Notes: generated from the sequence alone by a model not told the origin. DNA of 64,000 bases from Cellulomonas sp. URHD0024 (GCF_000426185.1 NZ_AUEW01000008.1:124001-188000); one strand, 5' to 3'. Counted from the stretch's first letter, positions 1-8,970 are shown. Translations and numbers: made by a program.

Positions 1-31
1 TTGTTGCACCGAATGGTTCAGTGTCGTATGG

Positions 32-47
32 TGAACCACATGGTTCA
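32..47. promoter_or_regulatory. ArsR-type operator overlapping the first gene start
   Basis: TGAACCA and TGGTTCA form a perfect 7-bp inverted repeat separated by two bases. The second arm begins inside the ATG chosen for the regulator. A further ATGGTTCAG copy lies at 13-21. ArsR repressors paired with SRPBCC genes often use such AACCA/TGGTT operators over their own start, so autoregulation is likely. This is inference from sequence symmetry. Confidence 0.6.
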
Positions 48-384
48 GCAACTTGACCGGCTCTACTCCGCGCTCGCCGACGCGACTCGTCGCGACATCC
101 TCGTCCGGCTGGGCGCGGGTCCCGCGACGATCGGCGAGCTGGCGGAGCCGCACCAGATGAGCCTGACCGGCATGAAGAAGCACGTACAGGTGCTCGAGGA
201 CGCCGGTCTGGTGGCCACGGAGAAGGTCGGCCGGTCGCGGCAGTGCCGCCTCGGCACCGAGCGACTGGACGACGCCATGGCCTGGATCACGTTCTACCAG
301 CGGCTCTGGGAGCGTCGTCTCGACGGCCTGGACGCCTACTTCACCCTCGAGAACGGCACCTCCCAGGAAGGCACGGACCCATGA
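40..384 (+). CDS. ArsR-family winged-helix regulator
   Basis: A 114-residue DNA-binding repressor. An ArsR-type winged helix occupies roughly residues 10-85, with the recognition region around TIGELAEPHQMSLTGMKKHV, followed by a short C-terminal helix. The start is set at the ATG at 40 because translation then begins with MVQQLDRLYSALADATRR, the usual N-terminus of this family; an ATG at 28 and a TTG at 1 are also in frame. Its TGA overlaps the ATG of the next gene by four bases, so the two are translationally coupled. No cysteine metal site is visible, which fits the SRPBCC-linked branch rather than the metal sensors. It probably represses its own operon through the palindrome at 32-47. Confidence 0.9.
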   Translation: MVQQLDRLYSALADATRRDILVRLGAGPATIGELAEPHQMSLTGMKKHVQVLEDAGLVATEKVGRSRQCRLGTERLDDAMAWITFYQRLWERRLDGLDAYFTLENGTSQEGTDP

Positions 385-866
385 CGACCATGCGTACCAC
401 GACAGACGACGACACCCTCGAGCTGCGCCTGACGCGCGTCCTGCCCGCGACGCCCGACAGGGTCTTCGACGCCTACACCGACGCCGAGAAGCAGCGGATC
501 TGGTTCTCGATCCTCGACGCGACGCCGGGCATCGTCGAGATCGAGGTCGATCTGCGCGTCGGCGGGCAGCAGACGGCCGTCTGGGGTCCTGACCGCGACA
601 CCCTCTTCCGCGAGACGCAGACGTTCCTCGTGATCGAGCGGCCCACCGCGGACGGCGTCGGGCGGTTGGTCACCGAGTCGGCCGGCAGCAGCCCCGACGG
701 GCTGACGATGACGACGCACATCGACGTCACGTTCGAGCCGGTCGACGGCGGCACCCTGATGACCGTCGTGCAGAGCGGCTTCCCGTCCGTCGACGTGCGC
801 GACTTCTTCGCCTCGACCGCCTGGGTCGGGGCCCTCGACCGGATCGAGGCGTTCCTCACGCGCTAA
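381..866 (+). CDS. SRPBCC (START/Bet v1-like) domain protein, AHSA1-type
   Basis: A 161-residue single-domain protein of the SRPBCC fold, which forms a hydrophobic ligand pocket. The opening TRVLPATPDRVFDAYTDAEK and later LRVGGQQTAVWG are typical of the AHSA1-like branch. Ligand and reaction are unknown for most members. It is the second gene of an ArsR-SRPBCC pair and overlaps the regulator by ATGA. An ATG at 390 is an alternative start. Its TAA overlaps the stop of the convergent permease gene by a few bases, so the two transcripts must overlap. A paralogous pair in the opposite gene order lies at 19210-20012. Confidence 0.85.
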   Translation: MTTMRTTTDDDTLELRLTRVLPATPDRVFDAYTDAEKQRIWFSILDATPGIVEIEVDLRVGGQQTAVWGPDRDTLFRETQTFLVIERPTADGVGRLVTESAGSSPDGLTMTTHIDVTFEPVDGGTLMTVVQSGFPSVDVRDFFASTAWVGALDRIEAFLTR

Positions 867-1996
867 GCGGTCGCCTCGGCGGCGGCAGAGGGCCGGTCCT
901 CGGGGCCGGCGATCTCGGGGACCGGGTCCGGGACCGCGTCGTCCGGACTGGCCAGCTCCTTGGGCCCGGTCTCGCCGGAGATCCAGAAGTAGAAGGCGTT
1001 CGAACCGGTCTTCTGCAGGAGCATCGCGCGAGTCAGCAGAGTCATCGGGACGGCCAGGATCGCGCCCAGCGGGCCGATGATGAACGTCCAGAAGACGACC
1101 GAGACGAAGCTGAGCGTCAGCGTGATGTTCACGGCGTCGGAGACGAACCGCGGCTGCACCATCACCTGGAGCGTGACGTTGACCAGGCAGTAGACGACCA
1201 GCACCGCGAGCGCCAGCTGCCAGCCGCCCACGACGAACGCGAGCAGCATCGGCGGGATGAGCCCGATGACGAAGCCGATGTTCGGGATGAAGTTGGTGAC
1301 GAACGCGAGGATCGCCCAGACGACCGCGGCCGGGACGCCGAGAAGGTAGAGCGCAACGCCGTCGATGACGGCGACGATGGCACCGAAGGTCGCGCTGACG
1401 ACGAAGTAGCTGCGCACGCCGCGGTTGAAGATCGTGGCCCGCTCGAGGATGTCGGACTTGGTCGGGGTGAACGCCGGGCGTCCGCGGTCGTACCGGGCGG
1501 CGTCGACGCCCATGAAGATCACGTACGCGAGGACGAAGAAGAACGACCCGGCGATGCTCAGCGCGGTGCTCGCGACCGAGGCCGCCGCGTTGACGACCTG
1601 CGTCGGGTTGATCTCCTTCGTGATCGAGCTCGCCGTGTCCTCGTCGACACCGATCGAGGCGAGCCACGTGGTGACGTCGGCCAACGACTTCTGCAGGTCG
1701 TCCTTGTAGTCGCCGATCAGGTCCGCGAACCGGATGCCGGCGAACACGAGCATCGCGACGAGGACCGCGAGGATCAGGTAGACGAGGACGATCACGGCGG
1801 TCGTGGCCATCCACGGCTTCCAACCGCGCCGCTCCAGGGGGATGCGGATCGGGTGGCAGATGATGACCAGCACCGCGGCGAGGATGATCGGCGCCAGGAA
1901 GCCGCCGGCCGCGTGCAGTCCGGCGAGGGTCACGACGAACGCGGCGAGGGTGATCAGCGTGCGTGTGGCGGGCGCGAGGCCCAGAGGCGAAGCCAT
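863..1996 (-). CDS. AI-2E family transporter (PF01594-type permease)
   Basis: A 377-residue polytopic membrane protein. Two hydrophobic segments open the protein (residues about 9-35), a short loop and another segment follow, then a soluble region of roughly 80 residues with coiled-coil character, and a C-terminal block of four or five membrane segments including the VWAILAFVTNFIPNIGFVIG stretch. That architecture and the NFIPNIG-type motif match the AI-2E/UPF0118 family, whose members export small molecules or act as ion antiporters; the AI-2 role is proven for few. An AAGGAG ribosome site lies about 8 bases before the ATG. The C-terminal 40 residues are charged and Pro/Glu-rich. It diverges from the MFS gene at 2108. 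Confidence 0.88.
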   Translation of the reverse strand: MASPLGLAPATRTLITLAAFVVTLAGLHAAGGFLAPIILAAVLVIICHPIRIPLERRGWKPWMATTAVIVLVYLILAVLVAMLVFAGIRFADLIGDYKDDLQKSLADVTTWLASIGVDEDTASSITKEINPTQVVNAAASVASTALSIAGSFFFVLAYVIFMGVDAARYDRGRPAFTPTKSDILERATIFNRGVRSYFVVSATFGAIVAVIDGVALYLLGVPAAVVWAILAFVTNFIPNIGFVIGLIPPMLLAFVVGGWQLALAVLVVYCLVNVTLQVMVQPRFVSDAVNITLTLSFVSVVFWTFIIGPLGAILAVPMTLLTRAMLLQKTGSNAFYFWISGETGPKELASPDDAVPDPVPEIAGPEDRPSAAAEATA

Positions 1997-2107
1997 CGGG
2001 CGCGCTCCTTCGCGGGATGCGGACAGGTCGCTCGCAAGATACAAGATGTCCGGACCGCGACGGGGGATCTTCCTCGCTCTGTCCGACGCTCGTGCGAGCA
2101 TGCGACG

Positions 2108-3289
2108 GTGACGAGCGACCACCTCTGGCAGCCCGGCACGGTCCGCGACGCGGCCGGCGGCATCGTCGCCCTCGCGCTCGCCACCTTCGTCGCCATCACC
2201 ACGGAGCTCGTCCCCGTCGGGCTCCTGCCGCAGATGAGCGACGACCTCGCCGTCACCGAGTCGATCGCCGGTCTGCTGCTGACCGTCTACGCGTTCATGG
2301 TCGCCACGCTCGCCGTCCCCCTCGTGCTGGTCACGCGGAGGCTGCCGCGCAAGGGCCTGCTGCTCGGCACCCTCGTGGCCTACACGCTGAGCAACGCGCT
2401 CGTCGCGGTCGCGCCGTCGTTCGGTGTCGTCGCCGGTGCGCGTGCCCTCGGCGGGGTCGCCCATGCGATCTTCTTCTCCGTCGCGATCGGGTACGCGTCG
2501 CGGCTGGTCACCCCGCAGGTCACGGGTCGCGCGCTGGCCCTGGTCACCGCCGGGGCGTCCGCGGGGTTCGTCCTCGGCGTGCCGCTGACCACCGCGCTCG
2601 GTGCAGCCGTCGGCTGGCGGGCCGCGTTCGCGGTCCTCGGTGGGGCCTGTGCGGTGGCGGTCGTGCTGGTCTCCCTGTTCCTGCCTGCGGTCGCCGGTGG
2701 CGGAGCGCCGGTCGCCGACGAGGCTCGCACCGTGAACCGCACCCGGCTCGCCGTCGTGTCCGCGACCAACTCGCTGACCTACCTCGGGCAGTACACCGTC
2801 TACACCTACGTCGCCGTCCTGCTGCTCGCCGCCGGTCTGCAGGAGGTGGCCGTCGGACCGGTGCTGCTCGGCCTCGGCGCCCTCGGGCTGATCGGCACCG
2901 CGTACGCCGTCGCCGCGCTGGACAAGCGGCCGCGCCGGTCGACGATCCTCGTCCTGCTCTCGGTCGCGCTCGGCCTGCTCGCGCTCGGCGCCGTGTTCCC
3001 GTCGCTCGCCGGGGTCCTCGCTGCCGCAGCGGTCTGGTCGGCAGGGTTCGGCGCGGTCGCGTCCGTGTTCCAGACGGCAGCGATCCGGACGCGTGGCGCG
3101 TCGCCGGACGTCATCGGCGCGCTGGTGAACAGCACCGCGAACATCGGGATCGGCGGCGGCGCAGCACTGGGTGCGCTGGTGCTCGCCGGCCCCGGTCTGG
3201 CGTGGCTGCCGTACCTGGGCGCGGCGATCATCGCCGTCGGCCTGGTCGTCGTCCTCGTGTCCCGACGAGCCTTCCCGGCGACCCCGTGA
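2108..3289 (+). CDS. MFS transporter, DHA1-type
   Basis: A 393-residue integral membrane protein with about 12 predicted helices. The first helix carries ATFVAITTELVPVGLLPQMS, and the loop between helices 2 and 3 contains TRRLPRKG, both typical of the DHA1 drug/sugar exporter group (AraJ/YdhP-like). Proton-driven efflux of a small solute is the family role; the substrate cannot be read from sequence. The GTG at 2108 is chosen because it gives a short cytoplasmic N-terminus just before helix 1; no strong ribosome site is visible. The gene is divergent from the AI-2E-type gene. The next gene follows 37 bases downstream on the same strand, so co-transcription with the helicase is possible. Confidence 0.85.
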   Translation: MTSDHLWQPGTVRDAAGGIVALALATFVAITTELVPVGLLPQMSDDLAVTESIAGLLLTVYAFMVATLAVPLVLVTRRLPRKGLLLGTLVAYTLSNALVAVAPSFGVVAGARALGGVAHAIFFSVAIGYASRLVTPQVTGRALALVTAGASAGFVLGVPLTTALGAAVGWRAAFAVLGGACAVAVVLVSLFLPAVAGGGAPVADEARTVNRTRLAVVSATNSLTYLGQYTVYTYVAVLLLAAGLQEVAVGPVLLGLGALGLIGTAYAVAALDKRPRRSTILVLLSVALGLLALGAVFPSLAGVLAAAAVWSAGFGAVASVFQTAAIRTRGASPDVIGALVNSTANIGIGGGAALGALVLAGPGLAWLPYLGAAIIAVGLVVVLVSRRAFPATP

Positions 3290-3326
3290 CGCGGGCCGTC
3301 CCCGCTCCCCGATCCGGCGGGCAGCT

Positions 3327-5714
3327 GTGACAGACGCCCTCGCTGCGCGGTTCGGCGGCTCGACGCTGACCGACGCCCTCGCCCTCGTCACGAAGCACAG
3401 CGTGCTGGCCGGCGACGCGAGCACCGTGCTCCGAGTCGTCGACGACGCCGTCGCCGCGGTCACCGCCCTCGTCGAGCAGCGTCGCGACGAGCGCGTGCGC
3501 GACGAGCTCTCCCTGGTCGGCGTGGATCGGCTCGGCGAGCTCACGGACAAGAACCTGCGGCTGCGTGCGCTCGCGGCCGCCGGCTACGCGACCGCGGCCG
3601 ACCTCCTGGGCCGGACGCCCGAAGACCTCGACGCGGTGCCCGGGGTCGGGCTGCAGACGGCACGCAGCGTCGTGGCCGCGATCGCGCAGCTGTCGGACAC
3701 CGTCCGGACCAGCACCTCCGTCCGGATCTCGCCTGATCCGGCTCGCCGCGCCGACGGCCCGGACGTCGAGCTCCTTCGCCTCCTGCACCGCCTCCGCCGC
3801 CTGCGACCGCTCGTCGAGCCACAGCGGCCACGACTGGTCGAGTACGCGTCGTCGATCCACGACCAGCTCCCGGACGCGCGGCGCAACACCCACCCGTTCC
3901 GCCTGGCCCTCTCGCGGCACCGCACCAAGGTCCGCGCCCGGGCCGCGCTCGCCGCCCTCTTGGGCTGGGAGAACCGGTTGGCCGACCTGCCGGCCGTCGT
4001 CGCGAGCCTGCTCGACGCGTCGCGCCAGCCCGACCCGACGACCGACGCGCTCTGGGACGACTTCGAGCAGTACAGCCCGACGTACTACGCCACGCTCGAG
4101 GTCATCGTCCCGAGCGGCGACCGCGGGCTCGCCGCGCGCGGCCTGCTCACCACCGAGCTCGCCGACCTCGTCGCCGCGCAGCCGCTCGACCTGACCTGCT
4201 TGCGCGTCGAGCTGCGCGGGTACCAGGCCTTCGGGGCGCGCTTCCTGCTCCGTCAGGGGCGTGCCCTGCTGGGTGACGAGATGGGCCTCGGCAAGACCAT
4301 GCAGGCGTTGGCAGCGATGTCGACGTTGGCCGCCGACGGGCAGCGCCGGTTCCTGGTCGTCTGCCCGGCGAGCGTGCTGGTCAACTGGCTCCGGGAGATC
4401 GCCTCCCACAGCGCGCTCGTGCCCCACCGGTTGCACGGTCCCGACCGTGAGGCGGCGATCGAGGCGTGGCTCGAGTCCGGCGGCGTCGGCGTCACCACGT
4501 ACGAAGGGCTGGCGCACGTGCCGGCGTCTCCCGTCGGGCTGCTGGTGGTCGACGAGGCGCACTACGTGAAGAACCCGACGGCCCATCGCTCCCGCCTGGT
4601 CGAGCGGTGGACCTCGGAGGTCTCGCGCGTGGCCTTCCTGACGGGCACCCCGATGGACAACGAGCTCGAGGACTTCCTGGCCCTCGTGCGGCTGCTGCAG
4701 CCCGAGCTCGCCGGGATGCTGCCGCCCCACCTCGGACTCGTGGGCGCCGACGTGTTCCGGCAGTCCGTCTCACCGGTGTACCTCCGACGCAACGCGCAGG
4801 ACGTGCTGGTCGAGCTGCCGGAGCTCGTGGTGGTCGACGAGTGGGAGGAGCTCTCACCGGCGGGTGAGGCGGTCTACCGCTCCGCCGTCGCGAACGGCAG
4901 CCTCATGGCCATGCGGCGGGCGGCTTTCGTCGGACCCGGCTCCACCAAGCTGGAGCGGCTCCTGGAGATCGTCGACGACGCCGCGCTCAACGGGCGCCGC
5001 ACGGTCGTGTTCTCCTACTTCCGCGACGTCATCGACACCGTGGTCCACGCCCTGGCGACCCGTCCGGTGTACGGCCCGCTCACCGGCGACGTGACGCCCG
5101 ACGACCGGCAGGCGATCATCGACGACTTCTCGGCGGCCGACACCAACGCCGTCCTGGTCGCCCAGGTGAGCGTCGGTGGGGTCGGGCTGAACCTGCAGGC
5201 CGCGAGCGTGGCGGTGCTCTGCGAGCCGCAGCTGACGCCGTCCGCCGAGGCGCAGGCGTTCGCGCGGCTGCACCGCATGGGCCAGGTGCGCAGCGTGCGC
5301 GCCCACCGGTTGCTGGCTGAGGGCGGGGTCGACGAGCGGATCACCGAGATCTTGACCGGCAAACGCGAGCTCTTCGACCAGTTCGTGCGCGAGTCGAGCC
5401 TCGCTGCCGGAAGCGTCCGCGCGGTCGACGTCACCGAGGCGCAGCTGGTCCGGGCCGTCATGGCCTCCGAACGCGCACGCCTCGGGTTCGGCCCCATCAC
5501 GGACGGCGGCAGCGCCAACTGGGGAGCATCCGACCCGACCACAACCGACCCGACCACAACCGACTCGACGGCAACCGACTCGACCACAACCGACCCGACG
5601 GCAACCGACCCGGGCACAACCGACCCGACGGCAACCGACCCGACCGCAGCCGACCGGTCCACGATCGAATCAGCCACAACCGATGAAGGGCCGCGGGCGC
5701 AGTCGACGAGCTAG
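3327..5714 (+). CDS. SNF2-family DEAD/DEAH-box ATPase with HhH N-terminus
   Basis: A 795-residue protein. Residues about 75-115 contain a helix-hairpin-helix DNA-binding element (DLDAVPGVGLQTARSVVAAI). The SNF2 ATPase core follows: Walker A GDEMGLGKT near residue 320, DEAH box VVDEAHYVKN near 407, motif III TGTPMDNE, then a helicase C domain with GVGLNLQAA and FARLHRMGQ near 620-680. These motifs mark a double-stranded-DNA translocase that remodels protein-DNA complexes; the cellular target is unknown. The tail after residue ~730 is a low-complexity Asp-Pro-Thr-Thr-Thr repeat from an expanded 15-bp tandem array (5531-5650), probably disordered. The GTG start is inferred. Its stop overlaps the convergent glycosylase gene. 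Confidence 0.9.
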   Translation: MTDALAARFGGSTLTDALALVTKHSVLAGDASTVLRVVDDAVAAVTALVEQRRDERVRDELSLVGVDRLGELTDKNLRLRALAAAGYATAADLLGRTPEDLDAVPGVGLQTARSVVAAIAQLSDTVRTSTSVRISPDPARRADGPDVELLRLLHRLRRLRPLVEPQRPRLVEYASSIHDQLPDARRNTHPFRLALSRHRTKVRARAALAALLGWENRLADLPAVVASLLDASRQPDPTTDALWDDFEQYSPTYYATLEVIVPSGDRGLAARGLLTTELADLVAAQPLDLTCLRVELRGYQAFGARFLLRQGRALLGDEMGLGKTMQALAAMSTLAADGQRRFLVVCPASVLVNWLREIASHSALVPHRLHGPDREAAIEAWLESGGVGVTTYEGLAHVPASPVGLLVVDEAHYVKNPTAHRSRLVERWTSEVSRVAFLTGTPMDNELEDFLALVRLLQPELAGMLPPHLGLVGADVFRQSVSPVYLRRNAQDVLVELPELVVVDEWEELSPAGEAVYRSAVANGSLMAMRRAAFVGPGSTKLERLLEIVDDAALNGRRTVVFSYFRDVIDTVVHALATRPVYGPLTGDVTPDDRQAIIDDFSAADTNAVLVAQVSVGGVGLNLQAASVAVLCEPQLTPSAEAQAFARLHRMGQVRSVRAHRLLAEGGVDERITEILTGKRELFDQFVRESSLAAGSVRAVDVTEAQLVRAVMASERARLGFGPITDGGSANWGASDPTTTDPTTTDSTATDSTTTDPTATDPGTTDPTATDPTAADRSTIESATTDEGPRAQSTS
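5531..5650 (+). repeat. 15-bp tandem repeat in the helicase tail (8 units)
   Basis: Eight back-to-back 15-bp units of the form CGACCCGACCACAAC, with variants at positions 5, 9-11 and 14, encode the pentapeptide D(P/S)T(T/A)T. The multiple-of-three unit keeps the frame, so copy number can change without breaking the gene. A second in-frame 15-bp array sits in the DUF222 gene at 11967-12241. Confidence 0.9.
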
Positions 5715-6571
5715 TGCCCGGCCGTCGCCCGGAGCGCTACCCCGACCCAGGTGCGCCACGGCCGCCACGCCTCTGCGACCTGGGCCAAACGATCCGGTTC
5801 GAGCGGCTGCGCCTCGCCGAGCGCGAGCGCTGCCGCGCCGCGGACCATCGGCTCGTTCACCGGCAGCACGTCGGTATGGCCGAGCGCCCTGACCAGGACC
5901 AGCTCCGCGTAGAACGGCCCGATCCCCTCGAACGTCTGCAGCTGCTCGCGGGTCTGGTCGGGGTCCTGGTCGCGGAGCGTCGCGGTGTCGAGCAGACCGT
6001 CGAGCGCCGCTCGCGCGATGGCGTGCATCCGGTGCAGCTTGATCTCCGGGACGGCGCCGAACTCGTGCACAGCGAGCAGCTGCGCGGGGAGCGGGACAGC
6101 GGCCATGGCCTCGTCGGCCACGGTGAAGGTCCGGCCGTGCGCTCGCGCGAGCTGGTCCCGCACCGCCGCCATCTGCCGCTGCGGCCGGCGCGCGGACAGG
6201 ACCGACCAGAGCAGTGCCTCGTAGGCCGAGTAGAACAGCGGCGGGCGCAGACCGGGCCGTGCGCGCTGGGCCGCGCCGACGACCGGGTCGCGTTCGCCGA
6301 GGTCGTCGTACCCCGTCGCGTCGACGTCCACCGAGAGCACGCGGGCGACGTGGTCGGCCACGCGCTGCGGGTCGGCCTCGCCCTGCACCTCGACGCCGAG
6401 CACCTGCGGGGACGGTTGGGTGACGGCTGCCGCGACCTGTTCGGTGTACCCGTCCAGGCAGAAGGCGAGCCGCATCACCGACCCGTCGCCGGCGTCGCGC
6501 CCCCCGAACCCGAAGGTGATGCTCTGAGCCAGGTCGAACCGACCACGCACGGGAACCTCGACGACGGCCAT
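5711..6571 (-). CDS. DNA-3-methyladenine glycosylase-like HhH-GPD protein
   Basis: A 286-residue AlkA-like protein. An N-terminal beta-rich domain (residues 1-85) is followed by an HhH-GPD domain with YSAYEALLWSVLSARRPQRQ and the hairpin FEGIGPFYAELVLVRALG near residues 215-233. The family removes alkylated bases in base-excision repair. In E. coli AlkA the catalytic aspartate follows the hairpin in a LPDDY context; here the corresponding stretch reads LPVNEPMVR, so an Asn or Glu occupies that place. The protein may therefore use another residue, have altered chemistry, or act only in binding. The ATG start gives the normal N-terminus. It is convergent with the helicase, overlapping by four bases. 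Confidence 0.8.
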   Translation of the reverse strand: MAVVEVPVRGRFDLAQSITFGFGGRDAGDGSVMRLAFCLDGYTEQVAAAVTQPSPQVLGVEVQGEADPQRVADHVARVLSVDVDATGYDDLGERDPVVGAAQRARPGLRPPLFYSAYEALLWSVLSARRPQRQMAAVRDQLARAHGRTFTVADEAMAAVPLPAQLLAVHEFGAVPEIKLHRMHAIARAALDGLLDTATLRDQDPDQTREQLQTFEGIGPFYAELVLVRALGHTDVLPVNEPMVRGAAALALGEAQPLEPDRLAQVAEAWRPWRTWVGVALRATAGH

Positions 6572-6981
6572 GCTCGAACGCTAGGCGGAACCACCGACAA
6601 CCCGTACTGCCCAGGCCGCGCGCGCGGCCGGGCCCCAGCCTCCCGTCTCCTGCCCGGTGACCACGGCGACGAGGAGCCGGACGACGTACACGACGACCGC
6701 CACGCAGCGGATAGACGGCCCACGCGACGAAAGGCCGCGAGGCCGTACCGTCCGAGTGCCGCGGCGAGGATGCGGCAGGCATGACACAGCCGTCCCGGCG
6801 CGTCCGCGAACGGCGGCGGTTCAGCCATCCGGCACGAGTCCTCGGCGCACGGACGCGCACACGGACTCCCCGCACGGACGCCCCCCACCGACGCCCCTGA
6901 CCGCCGTTCCACGCCGTCGTTCACCGGATGGACTCCTCGCACGCGCCCCTGTGGCACGCTGACCTGTGCTGATATAGGCAC
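6572..6981. other. Intergenic region upstream of the glutaminase
   Basis: About 410 bases between the divergent glycosylase and glutaminase genes. Short frames exist on the minus strand (one of 68 codons at 6581-6787 with a hydrophobic stretch) but none has a clear ribosome site or recognisable product. A GATATAGG element just before the glutaminase ATG could be a -10 box giving a leaderless or nearly leaderless transcript. I see no convincing gene here. Confidence 0.5.
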
Positions 6982-7986
6982 ATGACCAGCGAGGACGTGC
7001 ACCCGGACGTTGTCTCCACCGGCACGCTGCCGCGCCGCGAGCTGGTCGAGCAGCTCATGCAGGAGGCGTACGACCGGTATGCCGGGGTCGACGACGGCGA
7101 GGTCGCCGACTACATCCCGGTGCTCGCGCAGGCCGACCCGGAACTCTTCGGTCTGAGCATCGTCTCGGTCGCCGGCGCCTCCCACAGCGTCGGTGACGCG
7201 CTGCACGAGTTCTCGATCCAGTCCGTCTCCAAGGCGTTCGTCTTCGCGCTCGTCTGCGACGCCCTCGGACCCGAGAGCGTGCTCGACGCCGTCGGTGTGA
7301 ACAACACCGGCCTGCCGTTCAACTCCGTGATGGCGCTCGAGCTCAACGGTGGCAGCCCGATGAACCCGCTGGTCAACGCGGGTGCCCTGACGACGACGAG
7401 CTTGGCGCTGGGGGAGACCGCCGACGAGAAGTGGGCGTTCGTGCACGCCGGGTTGTCCGCGTTCGCGGGCCACCCCCTCGTGCTCGACGACAAGGTGTAC
7501 GCCTCCGAGGCGGCGCACAACCGTCGCAACCAGGCGATCGCGCGCCTGCTGGAGAGCTACGGTCGCATCGTGCACGACCCGCTCGAGGTGACCGACGTCT
7601 ACACGCGGCAGTGCTCGCTGCGGGTCTCCGCCAAGGACCTCGCCGTCATGGGCGCCACACTGGCGGACGGCGGCGTCAACCCGATCACCGGCGAACGTGT
7701 GGTGGACCCGGCGGTGTGCCGGTACGTGCTCGCTGCGCTGGCCACGAGCGGGCTGTACGAACGCTCGGGCGAGTGGCTGTTCAGCATCGGGCTGCCGGGC
7801 AAGAGCGGCGTGTCCGGGGGCATCGTCACCGTGGTGCCCGGGAAGGGCTCCCTCGCCACGTTCTCGCCTCGTCTCGACGCCGCCGGGAACAGCGTCAGAG
7901 GCGGGTTGGCCACCCGATTCCTGTCCGGCGCGCTCGGTCTGAACCTGTTCGCTTCGCGTCCAGAACCCAGGACGGACTCCCGCTAG
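6982..7986 (+). CDS. glsA: Glutaminase
   Basis: A 334-residue serine-dependent glutaminase, converting L-glutamine to L-glutamate and ammonia in the cytoplasm. The beta-lactamase-like fold shows the nucleophile motif S81-V-S-K84 (in FSIQSVSKAF), the NPLVNAGA motif, a tyrosine-containing YRIV-type segment and the C-terminal GLPGKSGVSGGI loop near residue 270. Length matches the bacterial GlsA family, to which the assignment is firm. The ATG is preceded by only a weak purine stretch, and a -10-like GATATA lies about ten bases upstream. The gene stands alone, 27 bases before the CAP-domain gene on the same strand, so read-through is likely. Confidence 0.93.
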   Translation: MTSEDVHPDVVSTGTLPRRELVEQLMQEAYDRYAGVDDGEVADYIPVLAQADPELFGLSIVSVAGASHSVGDALHEFSIQSVSKAFVFALVCDALGPESVLDAVGVNNTGLPFNSVMALELNGGSPMNPLVNAGALTTTSLALGETADEKWAFVHAGLSAFAGHPLVLDDKVYASEAAHNRRNQAIARLLESYGRIVHDPLEVTDVYTRQCSLRVSAKDLAVMGATLADGGVNPITGERVVDPAVCRYVLAALATSGLYERSGEWLFSIGLPGKSGVSGGIVTVVPGKGSLATFSPRLDAAGNSVRGGLATRFLSGALGLNLFASRPEPRTDSR

Positions 7987-8013
7987 ACCCCGTGGAGCCG
8001 ATAGGTTCCCGAG

Positions 8014-8946
8014 ATGTCCCTTTCGTCCCCTCCAGACGAACCGCAGACACCAGGAGCGGTTGCGCCCTCGCGGGTGCGCTCTGCGCACGACCCGACCGCA
8101 TCGCTGCCCGGTCCCCAGCACAGCCGGGCCGTCGCCTCGAGGTTCTGGGACGTCACACGCATCGTCGCGCTGTGCACGTTGGCCCTCGCCCTGGTCACGG
8201 TGCCGGTCGCCTGGGTGCAGCGTGGCGGCGCGCCGACCCAGGCCGACTCGTCGAACGCCGCGAAGTCACACGAGAAGGTCCCGCCCGACGAGCTCGGCTT
8301 CTCGACGGACACGCCGTCCCCCGACGACCAGGCGTCCCCCGGTCCGGGCGCGGCCACGGCACTCGCGACCGCGCCCGCCGCGGGCTCGACCGCCGCGCCG
8401 ACCGCCAAGCCGCGCCCGAGACCGAGGCCGAGCAACAGCTCGACGCCGAGGTCGAGCGCCGCTGCCCCGCCGGTTGCGGCGGCCGCACCCGCAGCCCCGG
8501 CGCGAGCTGCTCCGACGCCGACCACGCCTCCGCCGGCTGCACCCTCACCGGCCGCCAAGCCACCCCTCGTGGTCCCTCCGCCGCAGACGGCCCTGACCGA
8601 CGAGATCGTCCGGCTGACGAACATCGAGCGCACCAACGCCGGCCTCGACCCGCTGACCAAGAGCCAGTGCCTCACCGGCCAGTCGAACTACCGCACGGCG
8701 GTCCTGGTAGCCGAGGACCGGTTCGAGCACGACCCGCTCGACCCGGTGATCGCCGCCTGCGGGATGCCGCACACGATGGGCGAGAACATCATCCTGGGTT
8801 ACAGCGACGCTGCGGCGGCCGTCCAGGGCTGGATGGACTCGCCCGGTCACCGCGACAACATCCTCAACCCGGCCTACACCGAGATCGGCGTCGGGTGCAC
8901 GCTCGGTCCGAAGGGTCAGCTCTGCGGGCAGCTCTTCCTCGGCTGA
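8014..8946 (+). CDS. Membrane-anchored CAP/SCP-domain protein
   Basis: A 310-residue surface protein. A cytoplasmic N-terminus of about 45 residues is followed by a single membrane helix (IVALCTLALALVTVPVAW), a Pro/Ala/Thr-rich linker to residue ~190, and a C-terminal CAP domain. The domain shows the family marks LTNIERTNAGLDPL, a central MGENI and WMDSPGHRDNILNPAYTEIG, the last being the CAP signature. Bacterial CAP proteins (YkwD-like) are secreted or wall-associated, and their biochemical role is mostly unknown. Two cysteines in the domain (CLTGQ and AACGM) plus CTLG and LCGQ could form disulfides. It follows the glutaminase gene closely. Confidence 0.88.
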   Translation: MSLSSPPDEPQTPGAVAPSRVRSAHDPTASLPGPQHSRAVASRFWDVTRIVALCTLALALVTVPVAWVQRGGAPTQADSSNAAKSHEKVPPDELGFSTDTPSPDDQASPGPGAATALATAPAAGSTAAPTAKPRPRPRPSNSSTPRSSAAAPPVAAAAPAAPARAAPTPTTPPPAAPSPAAKPPLVVPPPQTALTDEIVRLTNIERTNAGLDPLTKSQCLTGQSNYRTAVLVAEDRFEHDPLDPVIAACGMPHTMGENIILGYSDAAAAVQGWMDSPGHRDNILNPAYTEIGVGCTLGPKGQLCGQLFLG

Positions 8947-8970
8947 CCCGGCTGACCCGGCTGGCCTGCC

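Noticed and set aside
6581-6787. A 68-codon minus-strand frame with a hydrophobic stretch
   Set aside because: No ribosome-binding site, no recognisable family, and other frames in the same gap look equally random; kept only as part of the intergenic entry.
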